Source of the DNA: Streptomyces sp. NBC_01244 | Lineage (GTDB): Bacteria; Actinomycetota; Actinomycetes; Streptomycetales; Streptomycetaceae | Assembly: GCF_035987325.1 (NCBI RefSeq) | Contig: NZ_CP108488.1 | Span: forward strand, 8,928,001 to 8,992,000 | DNA length: 64,000 bases | Reading direction: 5' to 3' | Shown here: one piece after another, positions 45,026 to 53,311 of the stretch | How the letters are laid out: each line of letters starts with the position of its first letter | Numbering within the stretch: position 1 is the first letter of the stretch | The notes under the pieces: generated by a model | The model's input: only the letters and a program-made list of their open reading frames with translations | What the model was told of the DNA's origin: nothing | Databases searched by the model: none | Position numbers and translations under genes: made by a program

Positions 45026-46750
45026 ATGGGTCCGTTCTCGGCGGACGGGGCACGGGACGCGCTCGACCGCACCCAGGCCGCGATGCTGCTGCCCGCGGTC
45101 CTCGTGGGCGCCGGGTCGGGACTCGGCGCGGTGGGCTTCCGCTGGCTGATCGAGATCTTCACCCGGGCGCTGTCCGGCCACGACGACTACTCCTCCGCCG
45201 GCCACGCCGACAACCCCTACGTGCCCTGGCTCGGACCGTACTTCGTGCTGCTCGCCCCCGTGGTCGCGGGCGCGCTCTACGGACCTCTCGTCTACCGCTA
45301 CGCCAAGGAGGCGCGCGGCCACGGAGTCCCCGAGGTGATGTACGCGGTCGCCCGCAAGGGTGGCCGGATCCCGCCCCGGGTCGCGGTGGTGAAGTCCCTG
45401 GCCTCCGCGCTGTGCATCGGCGGCGGCGGTTCCGTGGGCCGCGAAGGGCCCATCGTGCAGATCGGGGCCGCCCTCGGCTCCACCGCCGGAGCCCTCCTGC
45501 GCGTGTCCGAGGAACGGATGCGGCTGCTGGTCGCCTGCGGCGCGGCCGGCGGCATCGCCGCCACCTTCAACGCACCCCTGGCCGGCGTCTTCTTCTCGAT
45601 GGAGTTGATCCTGCGCGATTTCACGGCCCGCGCCTTCGGCCTGGTGGCCGTCTCCGCGGTCACCGCCAGCGTGATCGGCCGCGAAGTCCTCGGCGACGAA
45701 CGGTTCCTGGACCTGGCGCCGGTGAACGCCGGCCACCTGGCCGCGTACGCCCTGTACGTACTGCTCGGTGCGCTGGCCGGGGTCGTCGGGGTGCTCTTCA
45801 CCAAGGTGCTGTACGGGGTGGAGGACCTCTGCGACTCCGTCTGGCACGGCCCGGAATGGCTCCGCCCGGCGGCCGGCGGCATCGTGCTGGGCGCGATCCT
45901 GCTCGCACTGCCGGAGATGTACGGGGTCGGCTACCCGGTCCTCGGCAAGGCCGCGGTGGGCGGGTACGCGATCGGATTCCTGCTCGTCCTGCTCGTCGGG
46001 AAGATCGTCGCGTGCAGCGTCACCATCGGGATCGGCGGCTCGGGAGGGGTCTTCGCCCCCGGCCTCTTCGTCGGCGCCATGCTCGGCAGTGCCTTCGGAC
46101 AGACGATGGACCACCTCGCCCCCGGAGTGACCGGCTCGGCCACGACCTACGCCGTCATCGGGATGGGTGCGGTCTTCGCCGGTTCGGCCCGCGCACCGAT
46201 CACCGCCGTCGTCATCATCTACGAACTGACCGGCGAGTACGGGATCATCCTGCCGCTGATGGTCGCCGTCGCCGTCGCCACCGGGGTCAGCCACGCGCTC
46301 AGCCGGGACACCGTCTACACGGCCAAACTCCTGCGCCGCGGGGTCGACTTGGACCTGACCGGCGCGGCCGCGATCGAGGTCCGGACCGCCATGGGACCAC
46401 CGCCGCCCGCGCTCGCACCCGGCACCGGCCTGCGCGAGGCGATCACGGCGATGATCGAGGCGGGCGCCGACCGCCTCCCGCTCGTCGACCGGCACGGCCA
46501 CTACGCGGGCTCGGTCGGTGCGCACGCCCTCTCCCGGGCCCTGCACGGAGGACTCTCCGAGGACACGCCCGTCGAGGCGCTACGGGACCACCCGCCGGTC
46601 CTGCTCGCAGGCCAGTCCCTGCAGGAAGCACTGCCGCTCCTCGCCGCGAGCGAGGGCGACGGACTCCCGGTCCTCGACGAGGAGAGGCTCCGCCTCCTGG
46701 GATGGGTCTCCCACCGTTCGGCCCTGCTGGCCCTGCACCCGCAGGCCTGA
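45026..46750 (+). CDS. CLC-family chloride channel/antiporter with C-terminal CBS pair
   Basis: A 574-residue membrane protein. CLC selectivity motifs are GHGVPE (GSGIP equivalent), GSVGREGPIVQIG (with the gating Glu) and GIGGSGGVFAPGLFVG (GxFxP). About 10-11 TM helices are followed by two CBS-like motifs from about residue 455 (AITAMIEAGADRLPLVD and LPLLAASEGDGLPVLDEE), which usually bind adenine nucleotides. AGGAG lies five bases before ATG 45026; a GTG two codons earlier is possible. Probably exchanges Cl- and H+ or forms a channel. Confidence 0.92.
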   Translation: MGPFSADGARDALDRTQAAMLLPAVLVGAGSGLGAVGFRWLIEIFTRALSGHDDYSSAGHADNPYVPWLGPYFVLLAPVVAGALYGPLVYRYAKEARGHGVPEVMYAVARKGGRIPPRVAVVKSLASALCIGGGGSVGREGPIVQIGAALGSTAGALLRVSEERMRLLVACGAAGGIAATFNAPLAGVFFSMELILRDFTARAFGLVAVSAVTASVIGREVLGDERFLDLAPVNAGHLAAYALYVLLGALAGVVGVLFTKVLYGVEDLCDSVWHGPEWLRPAAGGIVLGAILLALPEMYGVGYPVLGKAAVGGYAIGFLLVLLVGKIVACSVTIGIGGSGGVFAPGLFVGAMLGSAFGQTMDHLAPGVTGSATTYAVIGMGAVFAGSARAPITAVVIIYELTGEYGIILPLMVAVAVATGVSHALSRDTVYTAKLLRRGVDLDLTGAAAIEVRTAMGPPPPALAPGTGLREAITAMIEAGADRLPLVDRHGHYAGSVGAHALSRALHGGLSEDTPVEALRDHPPVLLAGQSLQEALPLLAASEGDGLPVLDEERLRLLGWVSHRSALLALHPQA

Positions 46751-46822
46751 TGCGGTGACAGGCCCGGGGCACGGGCCACTGCGCGAGGGCGCCGGACAGG
46801 TCCGTGTGCCGGGGAGCCGGCG

Positions 46823-47434
46823 TCAGTACGCGCCGATGGACCAGAAGACCCCGACCTCGTCGTCGGACACGGCGATGAGGCCCAGTTCTTCGAACAGGTC
46901 GAGGCCCTTGATGTACTCGCTCGTGAGGAACCCGTGGACCTCCGTCCCTTCGAGGCCGGCCCGGACGAAGTCCCGGGCGGGGTCCGAGGCCGCGTCCCGG
47001 GCGTTCGTCCAGAACCGCGCGTCCGGGCCGTAGCGGTCCAGCAGGAACCGAGCGTCGGCCAGCAGGTGTTCGCGATCCGGTCGGTCCCGGACGGGCAGGC
47101 CGTGGCCCCACTCCTCCGCCATGACGGCGAGCGCGGTGACGGCCCCCGCCGGCTCCAGCTCGTGCAGGCGGTCGCGGAACCCCGCGGCGGGCGGCGGCGC
47201 GAAGGGGTACGCCGGCACGGCGTCGCGGGCATCGTTGGTGCGGTCGCCGTCGATCCGCAGCCAGTCGCGCGGGTCCGGGACCTCGCGGTGCATCAGGGCG
47301 AGCACGTCCTCGGCCCAGTCCCCGTGCCGGCGCGGACCGGTGGCGAGGAAGACGTACGGGTCCTCCAGCAGGCGCAGGGCCGCCGCGTTCCAGGGGAGGT
47401 CGAGGGCGATGCGGTCGTCGTCTGCCGTGCTCAT
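46823..47434 (-). CDS. Hypothetical soluble protein
   Basis: A 203-residue acidic protein without signal or TM segments. It has an Asp/Trp-rich N-terminus (DWAEDVLALMHREVPDPRDW), a central helix and a C-terminal strand-rich end (LTSEYIKGLDLFEELGLIAVSDDEVG). I do not recognise the family. It is on the same strand as and just downstream of the NIPSNAP gene (38-base gap), so the two may be co-transcribed. Confidence 0.7.
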   Translation of the reverse strand: MSTADDDRIALDLPWNAAALRLLEDPYVFLATGPRRHGDWAEDVLALMHREVPDPRDWLRIDGDRTNDARDAVPAYPFAPPPAAGFRDRLHELEPAGAVTALAVMAEEWGHGLPVRDRPDREHLLADARFLLDRYGPDARFWTNARDAASDPARDFVRAGLEGTEVHGFLTSEYIKGLDLFEELGLIAVSDDEVGVFWSIGAY

Positions 47435-47472
47435 GGGCCCACCCTAGGCCGCCTCTTCCGGACTTGCTCCCC

Positions 47473-48084
47473 CTACGGTCGCAGCCCCCGGACGGGCTCC
47501 AGTCGGAGCTGCCGCGGAGCCGACGTCAGTTGGAGCGAGAGGTCCGGCAGGCGCGGTGCCTGCCCCGCCGTGAACCAGAGCAGGACGTTCTCACCGGTCC
47601 GGACCGGCAGTGCGGGGAAGGTGTTCTCCGCGTGCTCGGTGAGGTGTACCGCCTGCGCGGGGGTTCCGGCGGCGGTCAGGGTGGGGCGCAGGTGCTGCTC
47701 GAAGTGGTCGGTGAAGGCCGTGAGGTCCTGGGGGTGGCAGATGGTTGCGACGACGGGCCCCGTGGTGGCCGGGGCGGCGAAGCCCGGTCCGCGCAGCAGG
47801 AGCACATCGTCCGAGTCGATCATGGTGGCGTTGGCCCTGTCGCGATGGGCCTGCCAGACGGGGCCGCCGTAGAAGGCCCGCAGCGCCCGCGCCCGCGCCG
47901 CCATGTCCGGGAAGCTGCGCAGCCAGACGAAGCGGTCCGGGTCGTCGAGGTCCCGGAACCGGCCGCCCACGGCGATGCCGGCCGCCTCCTGCCCAGTGAC
48001 GAACTCCCGCTCGAAGAGGTCGACCAGGGTGTCCCGGGCGCCCGGGTGGAGGGTGTACTGCCGGAGTTCGACGATGGCGTTCAT
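47473..48084 (-). CDS. NIPSNAP family protein
   Basis: A 203-residue protein with two ferredoxin-like alpha/beta repeats. It begins IVELRQYTLHPGARDTLVDLFEREF, the NIPSNAP opening, followed by DRFVWLRSFPDMAARARALRAFYGGPVWQ. Bacterial members are found beside catabolic and biosynthetic enzymes but have no settled activity. ATG 48084. Followed by the hypothetical gene at 47434 in the same direction. Confidence 0.88.
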   Translation of the reverse strand: MNAIVELRQYTLHPGARDTLVDLFEREFVTGQEAAGIAVGGRFRDLDDPDRFVWLRSFPDMAARARALRAFYGGPVWQAHRDRANATMIDSDDVLLLRGPGFAAPATTGPVVATICHPQDLTAFTDHFEQHLRPTLTAAGTPAQAVHLTEHAENTFPALPVRTGENVLLWFTAGQAPRLPDLSLQLTSAPRQLRLEPVRGLRP

Positions 48085-48160
48085 GGCCCGGACCCTAGAG
48101 CCGGTCCACTGACACCTCCTGTCAGTGGACCGCGACAACCCTCGCGTCCTTCCGACCGGC

Positions 48161-48859
48161 TCACTCTCCGCGGGGCAGGCGCTCGCGCACCCGGCGGATG
48201 ATCTCGCCGCGCTGGCCGGACCGGAGGGCGCCGGGGCACGCGTGCCCGCCCCACGCGGCGCCGCCCATGGCGTGGACGCCCAGACCCGGCTGGTCCGGGT
48301 GCTCGCTGACGGCCGGCGGCCAGCCGTGCGAGCCGGCGCCCCAGGAGTAGATGCGGGCGACGGCATCGACCTGAGCCTCCGTGAGCGACCGGGTCGCGAA
48401 ACCGGAGGTCTCGACCGAGGCCCACGACGCGTTGCCCTCCACCTGCGCCCAGGCCCGGTCCAGGACGGACACGTACTGCTCCGTCTCACCGTCCCGGGAA
48501 ACCCAGAAGTGCGAGGAGGTCTTGATTCCGGGGGTGTTGAACCGCTCGTACAAAGAGCCCTCGCCCTCCTGGACATGGAGCACGAGCCCGCGCTGCGCGG
48601 CGCGGTCGCCGGCGACGAAGTTGCGATCCAGTGGGATCCTCGCCACCCCGGGCATCCATCCGGACGCGGCGGAGGCGGTGGGCGAGGCCTCGGGCGTTCC
48701 CGCCCCTCCGTCCCGGCCGCGGTCGTCGTCGCCGTGCCCGGAGCCGCCGGACCGGGCGACCGCCAGAGAGCCGGCGGTCGTGGTGAGGAACAGGGCGCCG
48801 CCGCCGGCGAGCAGACGTCGCCTCGACGGAGCCGTGGGGTCAGGGGTACTGGAGCTCAT
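48161..48859 (-). CDS. Secreted PGRP-type N-acetylmuramoyl-L-alanine amidase-like protein
   Basis: A 232-residue exported protein with a twin-arginine signal (SRRRLLAGGGALFLTTTAG). The domain from about 70 matches the peptidoglycan-recognition/amidase_2 group of Streptomyces: GLVLHVQEGEGSLYERF, KTSSHFWVSRDGETEQYV, DRAWAQVEGN and the closing HAMGGAAWGGHACPG. It has candidate zinc ligands at the first and last His. It probably cleaves the amide between muramic acid and the stem peptide. The ribosome site is weak at ATG 48859; longer in-frame starts exist. Confidence 0.85.
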   Translation of the reverse strand: MSSSTPDPTAPSRRRLLAGGGALFLTTTAGSLAVARSGGSGHGDDDRGRDGGAGTPEASPTASAASGWMPGVARIPLDRNFVAGDRAAQRGLVLHVQEGEGSLYERFNTPGIKTSSHFWVSRDGETEQYVSVLDRAWAQVEGNASWASVETSGFATRSLTEAQVDAVARIYSWGAGSHGWPPAVSEHPDQPGLGVHAMGGAAWGGHACPGALRSGQRGEIIRRVRERLPRGE

Positions 48860-49089
48860 GAGCGGTGTCCGGTTCCTGGTGGTGCGGTGCCATGCGTGGG
48901 GGAGAGGGCGATTCTTCGGGGCGCTCATGATGGAGACGTGATCGTTTGATGATCGTTCGACGACGGATGCCGGCCCCGGCCCGGCCGGACGGATTGTGAC
49001 CAACTGGTCATCCAGCGCGCATCACCTGCGCATATGAGGCACGGAGACTGGCTGCTGATCCAGAACGGCACGACAAGGCGGTGTACGGC

Positions 49090-51681
49090 ATGACGGCGGT
49101 ACCGGTGGAGGGCGAAACGCCCGACGCGACGAAGGACGAGCACCCGGCGAGGACGCCCGGGGCGCGCGACGCGCAGACACCGCCCCCCGCCCAACGGCCC
49201 ACACCCGCACCCCGACCGGGTCAGGAGCCGCACACCGTGCCCGCTCCGAGGGCGGTTCCCGGGGCGGCGGCTGCGGCCGATGCCGCACCCGCGACGGCTT
49301 CGGAGGCAGAGCCCGGGCCTGGGCCGCAGCCTACGTCTGCGGCCGTGCCCGAGCCTGCTGCCGAAGCCGAAGCCGAAGCCGAAGCCGAAGCCGAAGCCGA
49401 AGCCGAAGCCGAAGCCATGCCTGGTGCCGTGGCGGAGCCCGCTGCCGGGGCTGGGGCCGAAGCTGAGGCTGCGTCCGTACCCGGGGCCGAGGCCGTTTCG
49501 CCGACCACGGCAGTGCCCACGGCGTCGTCCGCTTCCGTGCCCGCGTCCGGCGGGGAGGCTGAGGCCGCGTCCGTTCAGGAGCCTGGGACCGCGCCCACAT
49601 CCGGGTCAGAGTCCGGGCCTGCGGGCGGGGCCGTGCCCGCGCACGAGTCCGTGTCGGGGGAAGAGCCTGAGACCGCGTCGGCTCCGGTGTCCGGTTCCGA
49701 GCCGGCGCCGGGTGCCGGGTCCGGGGCTGCGTCCGCTCCCGATCCGGTGCCCGGGGCCGAGGCCATGCCCGCGCATTCGGCCGGGGCCGGTCCTCGGAGT
49801 GCGTCCGAGTCCGCGGGTCTGCCCGCCTCGGGGCCCGTGTCGTGGCCGCGGCGGCGGTCCGGATCGGATCCGCGAGCCGTCCCCGAGGGGGCCTTCCGGG
49901 TCTCGCCCGCCCCTGGCCCGCCGCCGCGGCCGGACACCGAGTCGGGTCCGGGTGCTGACCCGGAGCCGGACACGGTGACGGCAGTCGGCACGGGTACCGG
50001 TACGAGTACCGGTGCCGGTACCCGTCCTGAGTCGGACTCCGAGAAGACGAGCACGTTCATCGCGCTCAAGCCGCTGGACGGGGCCCCCACGCGGGCAGTG
50101 CCCGCATGGGCATCCACGGCAGCGCGAGGGTCCGCGCCCGTACCCGTGCGACCCGCCCCGGCGGCGGCGACCCCCGCTGCCGATGTCCCGACTTCGGGAA
50201 CCGCGCAGGCTCCGGGACCTGCGACCGGCCAGGCCTCGGGAGCCGTCCAGGCTGCTCCGGTATCCGCCCCGGCTCCGGGAGTTGCTCCCGCTCCGGCAAC
50301 CGCGTCGGCTCCGGGGACGGCGGCTACCGCTCCAGGGGCCGCCCCCACCCCCGAGGGGACCACCGAGCAGCCGTTGCCCGCGCTCGATCTGCTCGCTCAG
50401 CTCACCAATACCCCGCCGCCGCCCGCGACCCCCGGTCGCACCGTGGCCCGGCGGGTCCGGATCTGGGTGCCGCCGCTGCTCCTGCTGGTCGCCGTACTGG
50501 CCGTCGTACAGGCGCTGCGGCCGTTGCCCGACGCCGTGCTCACCCGTGGGGGCGCCGCGAACTCCGTCACCCTCGACGGGCGTTTCGACGTGCCCTGGCC
50601 GGAGAAGGGCCAGGCCGCCGTACGGATCGGCGGCGCGGGCGACGTCGGCACCTTCGGGGAGCAGAAGCCCGTACCGACGGCCAGCGTCGCCAAGGTCATG
50701 ACGGCCTATGTGATCCTCAAGAACCACCCGCTGAAGAAGGGCGAGGACGGCCCGCAGATCGAGGTCGACGCCAAGGCCGTCGCGGACGGCGCCTCTGCGA
50801 GCGAATCGCGCATCAGGGGTCTGACGGCCGGCACCCGCTTCTCCCAGCAGAACATGCTGAAGATGCTGATGATCCCCTCGGGCAACAACATCGCCCGCCT
50901 GCTGGCCCGTTGGGACACCGGAAGCGATTCCGAGGCCGCCTTCGCAGAGAAGATGAACGCCGAGGCCAAGGCGCTCGGCATGACCTCCACCACGTACACC
51001 GACCCGAGCGGGCTCGACGCCAAGACCGTGAGCACCGCCGCCGATCAGCTGAAACTGGCCGAGGAGGTCATGAAGTTCGACGCGTTCCGGGCGATCGTCC
51101 AACTCCCCAACGCCGACATCCCGGGGCTGCGGGAGAAGCTCATCAACAACAACGACGACCTGCTCATCGCCGGACTCAGCATCAAGGGCATCAAGACCGG
51201 CTCCAGTTCGGCGGCCGGTGGCGCGCTGATGTGGGCGGCGTACAAGACGGTGGGCGACAAGACCCCGCTGATCCTCGGCACGATGCTCGACCAGCACGTC
51301 ACCGGCGCCGACCCCGACGGCGCCAACAGCCTGAAACTGGTCAAGCAGAACAGCAAGAAGGTCATCGAGGCCGTCCGCGAGGCCCTGACCTCGGCCGGCG
51401 TGGTCAAGAAGGGCCAGGTCGTCGGCTACGTGGACGACGGGCTCGGGACCCGGACCCCGGTGGTGGCCACCCGCGACACGGCCGTCGTCGCAGTGCCGGG
51501 CCAGCGGCTCGAACTGGGTCTGGCCGTCGGGGAGAAGGGGCTTCCCGCGCAGGCTCCGGCCGGCACCGAGATCGGGGTCCTGACCGTCGGCACCGGGCCG
51601 GGCGCCCCGACGGTCCCCGTGGCACTCGGGACCGACCTGTCCGAACCGTCCTTCGGCGCCAAACTCCTGCGCCTTCGCTAG
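49090..51681 (+). CDS. D-alanyl-D-alanine carboxypeptidase (S11) with long low-complexity N-terminus
   Basis: An 863-residue membrane-anchored peptidase. Residues 1-455 are Ala/Pro/Glu/Ser-rich and disordered, including nine tandem Ala-Glu pairs. One TM helix at about 459-478 is followed by an extracellular S11 domain with SVAK (Ser532-Lys535), SGN (597-599) and KTG (702-704). Most S11 proteins lack such a cytoplasmic extension, which could tether the enzyme to an internal partner. ATG 49090 is used; a GTG three codons earlier is possible. The TAG stop lies inside the CTAG target of an IS701-family insertion, so the protein is intact. Confidence 0.9.
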   Translation: MTAVPVEGETPDATKDEHPARTPGARDAQTPPPAQRPTPAPRPGQEPHTVPAPRAVPGAAAAADAAPATASEAEPGPGPQPTSAAVPEPAAEAEAEAEAEAEAEAEAEAMPGAVAEPAAGAGAEAEAASVPGAEAVSPTTAVPTASSASVPASGGEAEAASVQEPGTAPTSGSESGPAGGAVPAHESVSGEEPETASAPVSGSEPAPGAGSGAASAPDPVPGAEAMPAHSAGAGPRSASESAGLPASGPVSWPRRRSGSDPRAVPEGAFRVSPAPGPPPRPDTESGPGADPEPDTVTAVGTGTGTSTGAGTRPESDSEKTSTFIALKPLDGAPTRAVPAWASTAARGSAPVPVRPAPAAATPAADVPTSGTAQAPGPATGQASGAVQAAPVSAPAPGVAPAPATASAPGTAATAPGAAPTPEGTTEQPLPALDLLAQLTNTPPPPATPGRTVARRVRIWVPPLLLLVAVLAVVQALRPLPDAVLTRGGAANSVTLDGRFDVPWPEKGQAAVRIGGAGDVGTFGEQKPVPTASVAKVMTAYVILKNHPLKKGEDGPQIEVDAKAVADGASASESRIRGLTAGTRFSQQNMLKMLMIPSGNNIARLLARWDTGSDSEAAFAEKMNAEAKALGMTSTTYTDPSGLDAKTVSTAADQLKLAEEVMKFDAFRAIVQLPNADIPGLREKLINNNDDLLIAGLSIKGIKTGSSSAAGGALMWAAYKTVGDKTPLILGTMLDQHVTGADPDGANSLKLVKQNSKKVIEAVREALTSAGVVKKGQVVGYVDDGLGTRTPVVATRDTAVVAVPGQRLELGLAVGEKGLPAQAPAGTEIGVLTVGTGPGAPTVPVALGTDLSEPSFGAKLLRLR
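49360..49413 (+). repeat. Hexanucleotide tandem repeat (GCCGAA)9
   Basis: Nine perfect GCCGAA units encode (Ala-Glu)9 inside the carboxypeptidase N-terminus. A perfect short repeat of this length is prone to slippage in steps of two residues and so could vary between strains. Confidence 0.9.
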
Positions 51682-51698
51682 TAGGGCTTGGTCAGGTT
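51682..51698 (+). repeat. IS701-family left terminal inverted repeat
   Basis: It matches the reverse complement of 53107-53123 at 16 of 17 positions and directly follows a CTAG target copy. Confidence 0.9.
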
Positions 51699-51746
51699 CA
51701 GTCGTTGGTGGCGTGTCCGGATGATCGGTTGTTCCGTTGATCGGGT

Positions 51747-53012
51747 GTGATGCCCGAGGAGTTGGCTGCGGTCCGGTGTGATCTGGAGGATTTCGCGGCG
51801 GAGGTGTTCGAACCGTTCGCGAGGGCGGATCAGCGTCGGTGGGGGTCGGTCTACCTGCGCGGGCTGCTGACAGATGGCGGACGCAAGTCCGTCGAGCCCA
51901 TGGCCGCCCGGCTCGGGGAGGACGGGAACCGGCAGGCCCTGGCACACTTCATCACCTCCAGCCCATGGAACCCGGCCCACGTGCGGGCCCGACTCGCGTG
52001 GATGATGCAGACGGCGATCAAACCGACCGCACTGATCATCGACGACACCGGGTTCCTCAAAGACGGCGATGCCTCGGCTTGTGTGACGCGGCAATACACC
52101 GGCACCGCGGGCAAGGTCACCAACTGCCAGGCAGGGGTCTCGCTCCACCTGGCCGGCGACCATGCCTCGGCGGCGGTCGACTGGCGGCTGTTCCTCCCGG
52201 AGACCTGGGACCCCGCCTCGCCGAAGGCCGATCCCGTCAAGGCGGCCCGCCGGGCGAAGTGCGGCATCCCCGAAGGCCTGGGCCACGTCGAGAAGTGGCA
52301 GCTGGCCCTGGACATGGTCGACGAGACACGGTCGTGGGGCCTGGACGTCCCCCTCGCGATCGCCGACGGCGGATACGGGGACACCGCCGCTTTCCGTCTC
52401 GGCCTGGAGGAACGCGGGCTGCACTACGTGGTGGGCATCTCCACCACCGTGACCGCCCAGCCCGGCGACGCGCTGCCCTGCACTCCGCCCTACCGCGGCA
52501 CCGGACGCAAGCCGGTGGCAAGGTATCCCGAACCGGCCCGGAGCGTGAAGAACCTCGTCATCGAGGCCGGGAAACAGGCGGCCAGACCAGTGCAATGGCG
52601 CGAGGGATCTCGTCCCGGCACGGGCCGCAGCGGCTTCAAGCGGATGTACTCGCGATTCGTTGCCCTTCGGGTCCGGCCCGCCGGCCGCGAGGTCCGCAAA
52701 GCCATCGACGGGCCGGAACTGCCCGCGTGCTGGCTGCTGGCCGAATGGCCTGCCGATCAGGCAGAGCCGGTCCAGTTCTGGTTCTCGAACCTGCCCGCGG
52801 AGACACCGCTAACCACACTCGTGCGGCTGGCGAAGCTCCGCTGGCGCATCGAGCACGACTACCGCGAGATGAAACAGGCCCTGGGACTTGCCCACTTCGA
52901 GGGCCGCACCTGGAACGGCTGGCACCACCACGTCACCCTCGTCTCCGCAGCCCACGCCTTCTGCACCCTCCAGCGACTGGCCAGAGCCCCAAAAGAAACG
53001 GCGCCGGCCTGA
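51747..53012 (+). CDS. IS701-family transposase (0-frame product)
   Basis: A 421-residue DDE transposase in the 0 frame. The first Asp motif is ALIIDDTGFLKDG and the second DVPLAIADGGYGD. The third acidic motif is in LAKLRWRIEHDYREMKQALGL, the conserved YREMK region. The 0 frame ends early as ...RAPKETAPA, whereas a family-like C-terminal tail (SLYRIVRELQ...CPTCHRDIP) lies in the -1 frame up to 53113. A slippery heptamer and stem-loop lie exactly at the switch. Start GTG 51747 or ATG 51750. Confidence 0.9.
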   Translation: MMPEELAAVRCDLEDFAAEVFEPFARADQRRWGSVYLRGLLTDGGRKSVEPMAARLGEDGNRQALAHFITSSPWNPAHVRARLAWMMQTAIKPTALIIDDTGFLKDGDASACVTRQYTGTAGKVTNCQAGVSLHLAGDHASAAVDWRLFLPETWDPASPKADPVKAARRAKCGIPEGLGHVEKWQLALDMVDETRSWGLDVPLAIADGGYGDTAAFRLGLEERGLHYVVGISTTVTAQPGDALPCTPPYRGTGRKPVARYPEPARSVKNLVIEAGKQAARPVQWREGSRPGTGRSGFKRMYSRFVALRVRPAGREVRKAIDGPELPACWLLAEWPADQAEPVQFWFSNLPAETPLTTLVRLAKLRWRIEHDYREMKQALGLAHFEGRTWNGWHHHVTLVSAAHAFCTLQRLARAPKETAPA

Positions 53013-53068
53013 GCCTCTACCGAATCGTCCGCGAACTGCAGACCCTCCTCGCCACCTGGGCCGGCGCC
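52988..53068 (+). promoter_or_regulatory. Candidate -1 ribosomal frameshift signal in the transposase gene
   Basis: C-CCA-AAA at 52988-52994 fits the X-XXY-YYZ slippery pattern in the 0 frame. After a five-base spacer, 53000-53009 (GGCGCCGGCC) pairs perfectly with 53059-53068, with two more G-U pairs inside and a loop of about 49 bases. A -1 slip would join the 0 frame to the tail ending at 53113, giving a protein about 34 residues longer. Alternatively, a one-base indel has broken the gene. Confidence 0.6.
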
Positions 53069-53106
53069 TGCCCCACCTGTCACCGCGACATACCCACCCT
53101 CACACC

Positions 53107-53123
53107 AACCTGACCAAGCACTA
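53107..53123 (+). repeat. IS701-family right terminal inverted repeat
   Basis: Partner of 51682-51698, one mismatch; followed at once by CTAG. Confidence 0.9.
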
Positions 53124-53127
53124 CTAG

Positions 53128-53284
53128 TGCTGTGACCGGAAAGGTTCACCGGGTCGCGACGCCCGGTACGGCACCTCGCCGCGTTGTCGGACCACGCCGG
53201 TACGTCCAGTACGAGGCGCGGTCCTCCGCCTTGCGATGCACCGCACCGAACGCCGCGACCCGGCAAACCCTTCCGGCCACAGCA
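53128..53284. mobile_element. 157-bp MITE-like element with imperfect ~34-bp terminal inverted repeats
   Basis: The left end starts TGCTGTGACCGGAAAGGTT, and the right end read in reverse starts TGCTGTGGCCGGAAGGGTT. By my alignment the ends agree at about 29 of the first 34 positions. CTAG lies on both sides (53124-53127 and 53285-53288). There is no coding capacity. It resembles a non-autonomous derivative of a Streptomyces IS. Its left CTAG is also the right target copy of the IS701-family element, so the two are directly abutted. Confidence 0.75.
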
Positions 53285-53311
53285 CTAGACGGCCTCGCGT
53301 ACGGGCGTTGC

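Larger units (their letters stand above)
51682..53123 (+). mobile_element. IS701-family insertion sequence, 1442 bp, intact ends
   Basis: The ends are 17-bp inverted repeats with one mismatch (left 51682-51698 TAGGGCTTGGTCAGGTT, right 53107-53123). CTAG is directly repeated on both sides (51678-51681 and 53124-53127), the 4-bp CTAG duplication typical of the IS701 family. The single transposase gene fills the element. The insertion reuses the TAG stop of the upstream carboxypeptidase. Confidence 0.93.

Noticed and set aside
52888..53127. 79-residue frame at the 3' end of the transposase
   Set aside because: It is the third frame over the transposase end, Pro/Arg-rich and without family motifs; the -1 frame tail explains the coding signal there.
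53148..53260. Transposase fragment inside the MITE-like element
   Set aside because: No frame of useful length shows DDE-type motifs.
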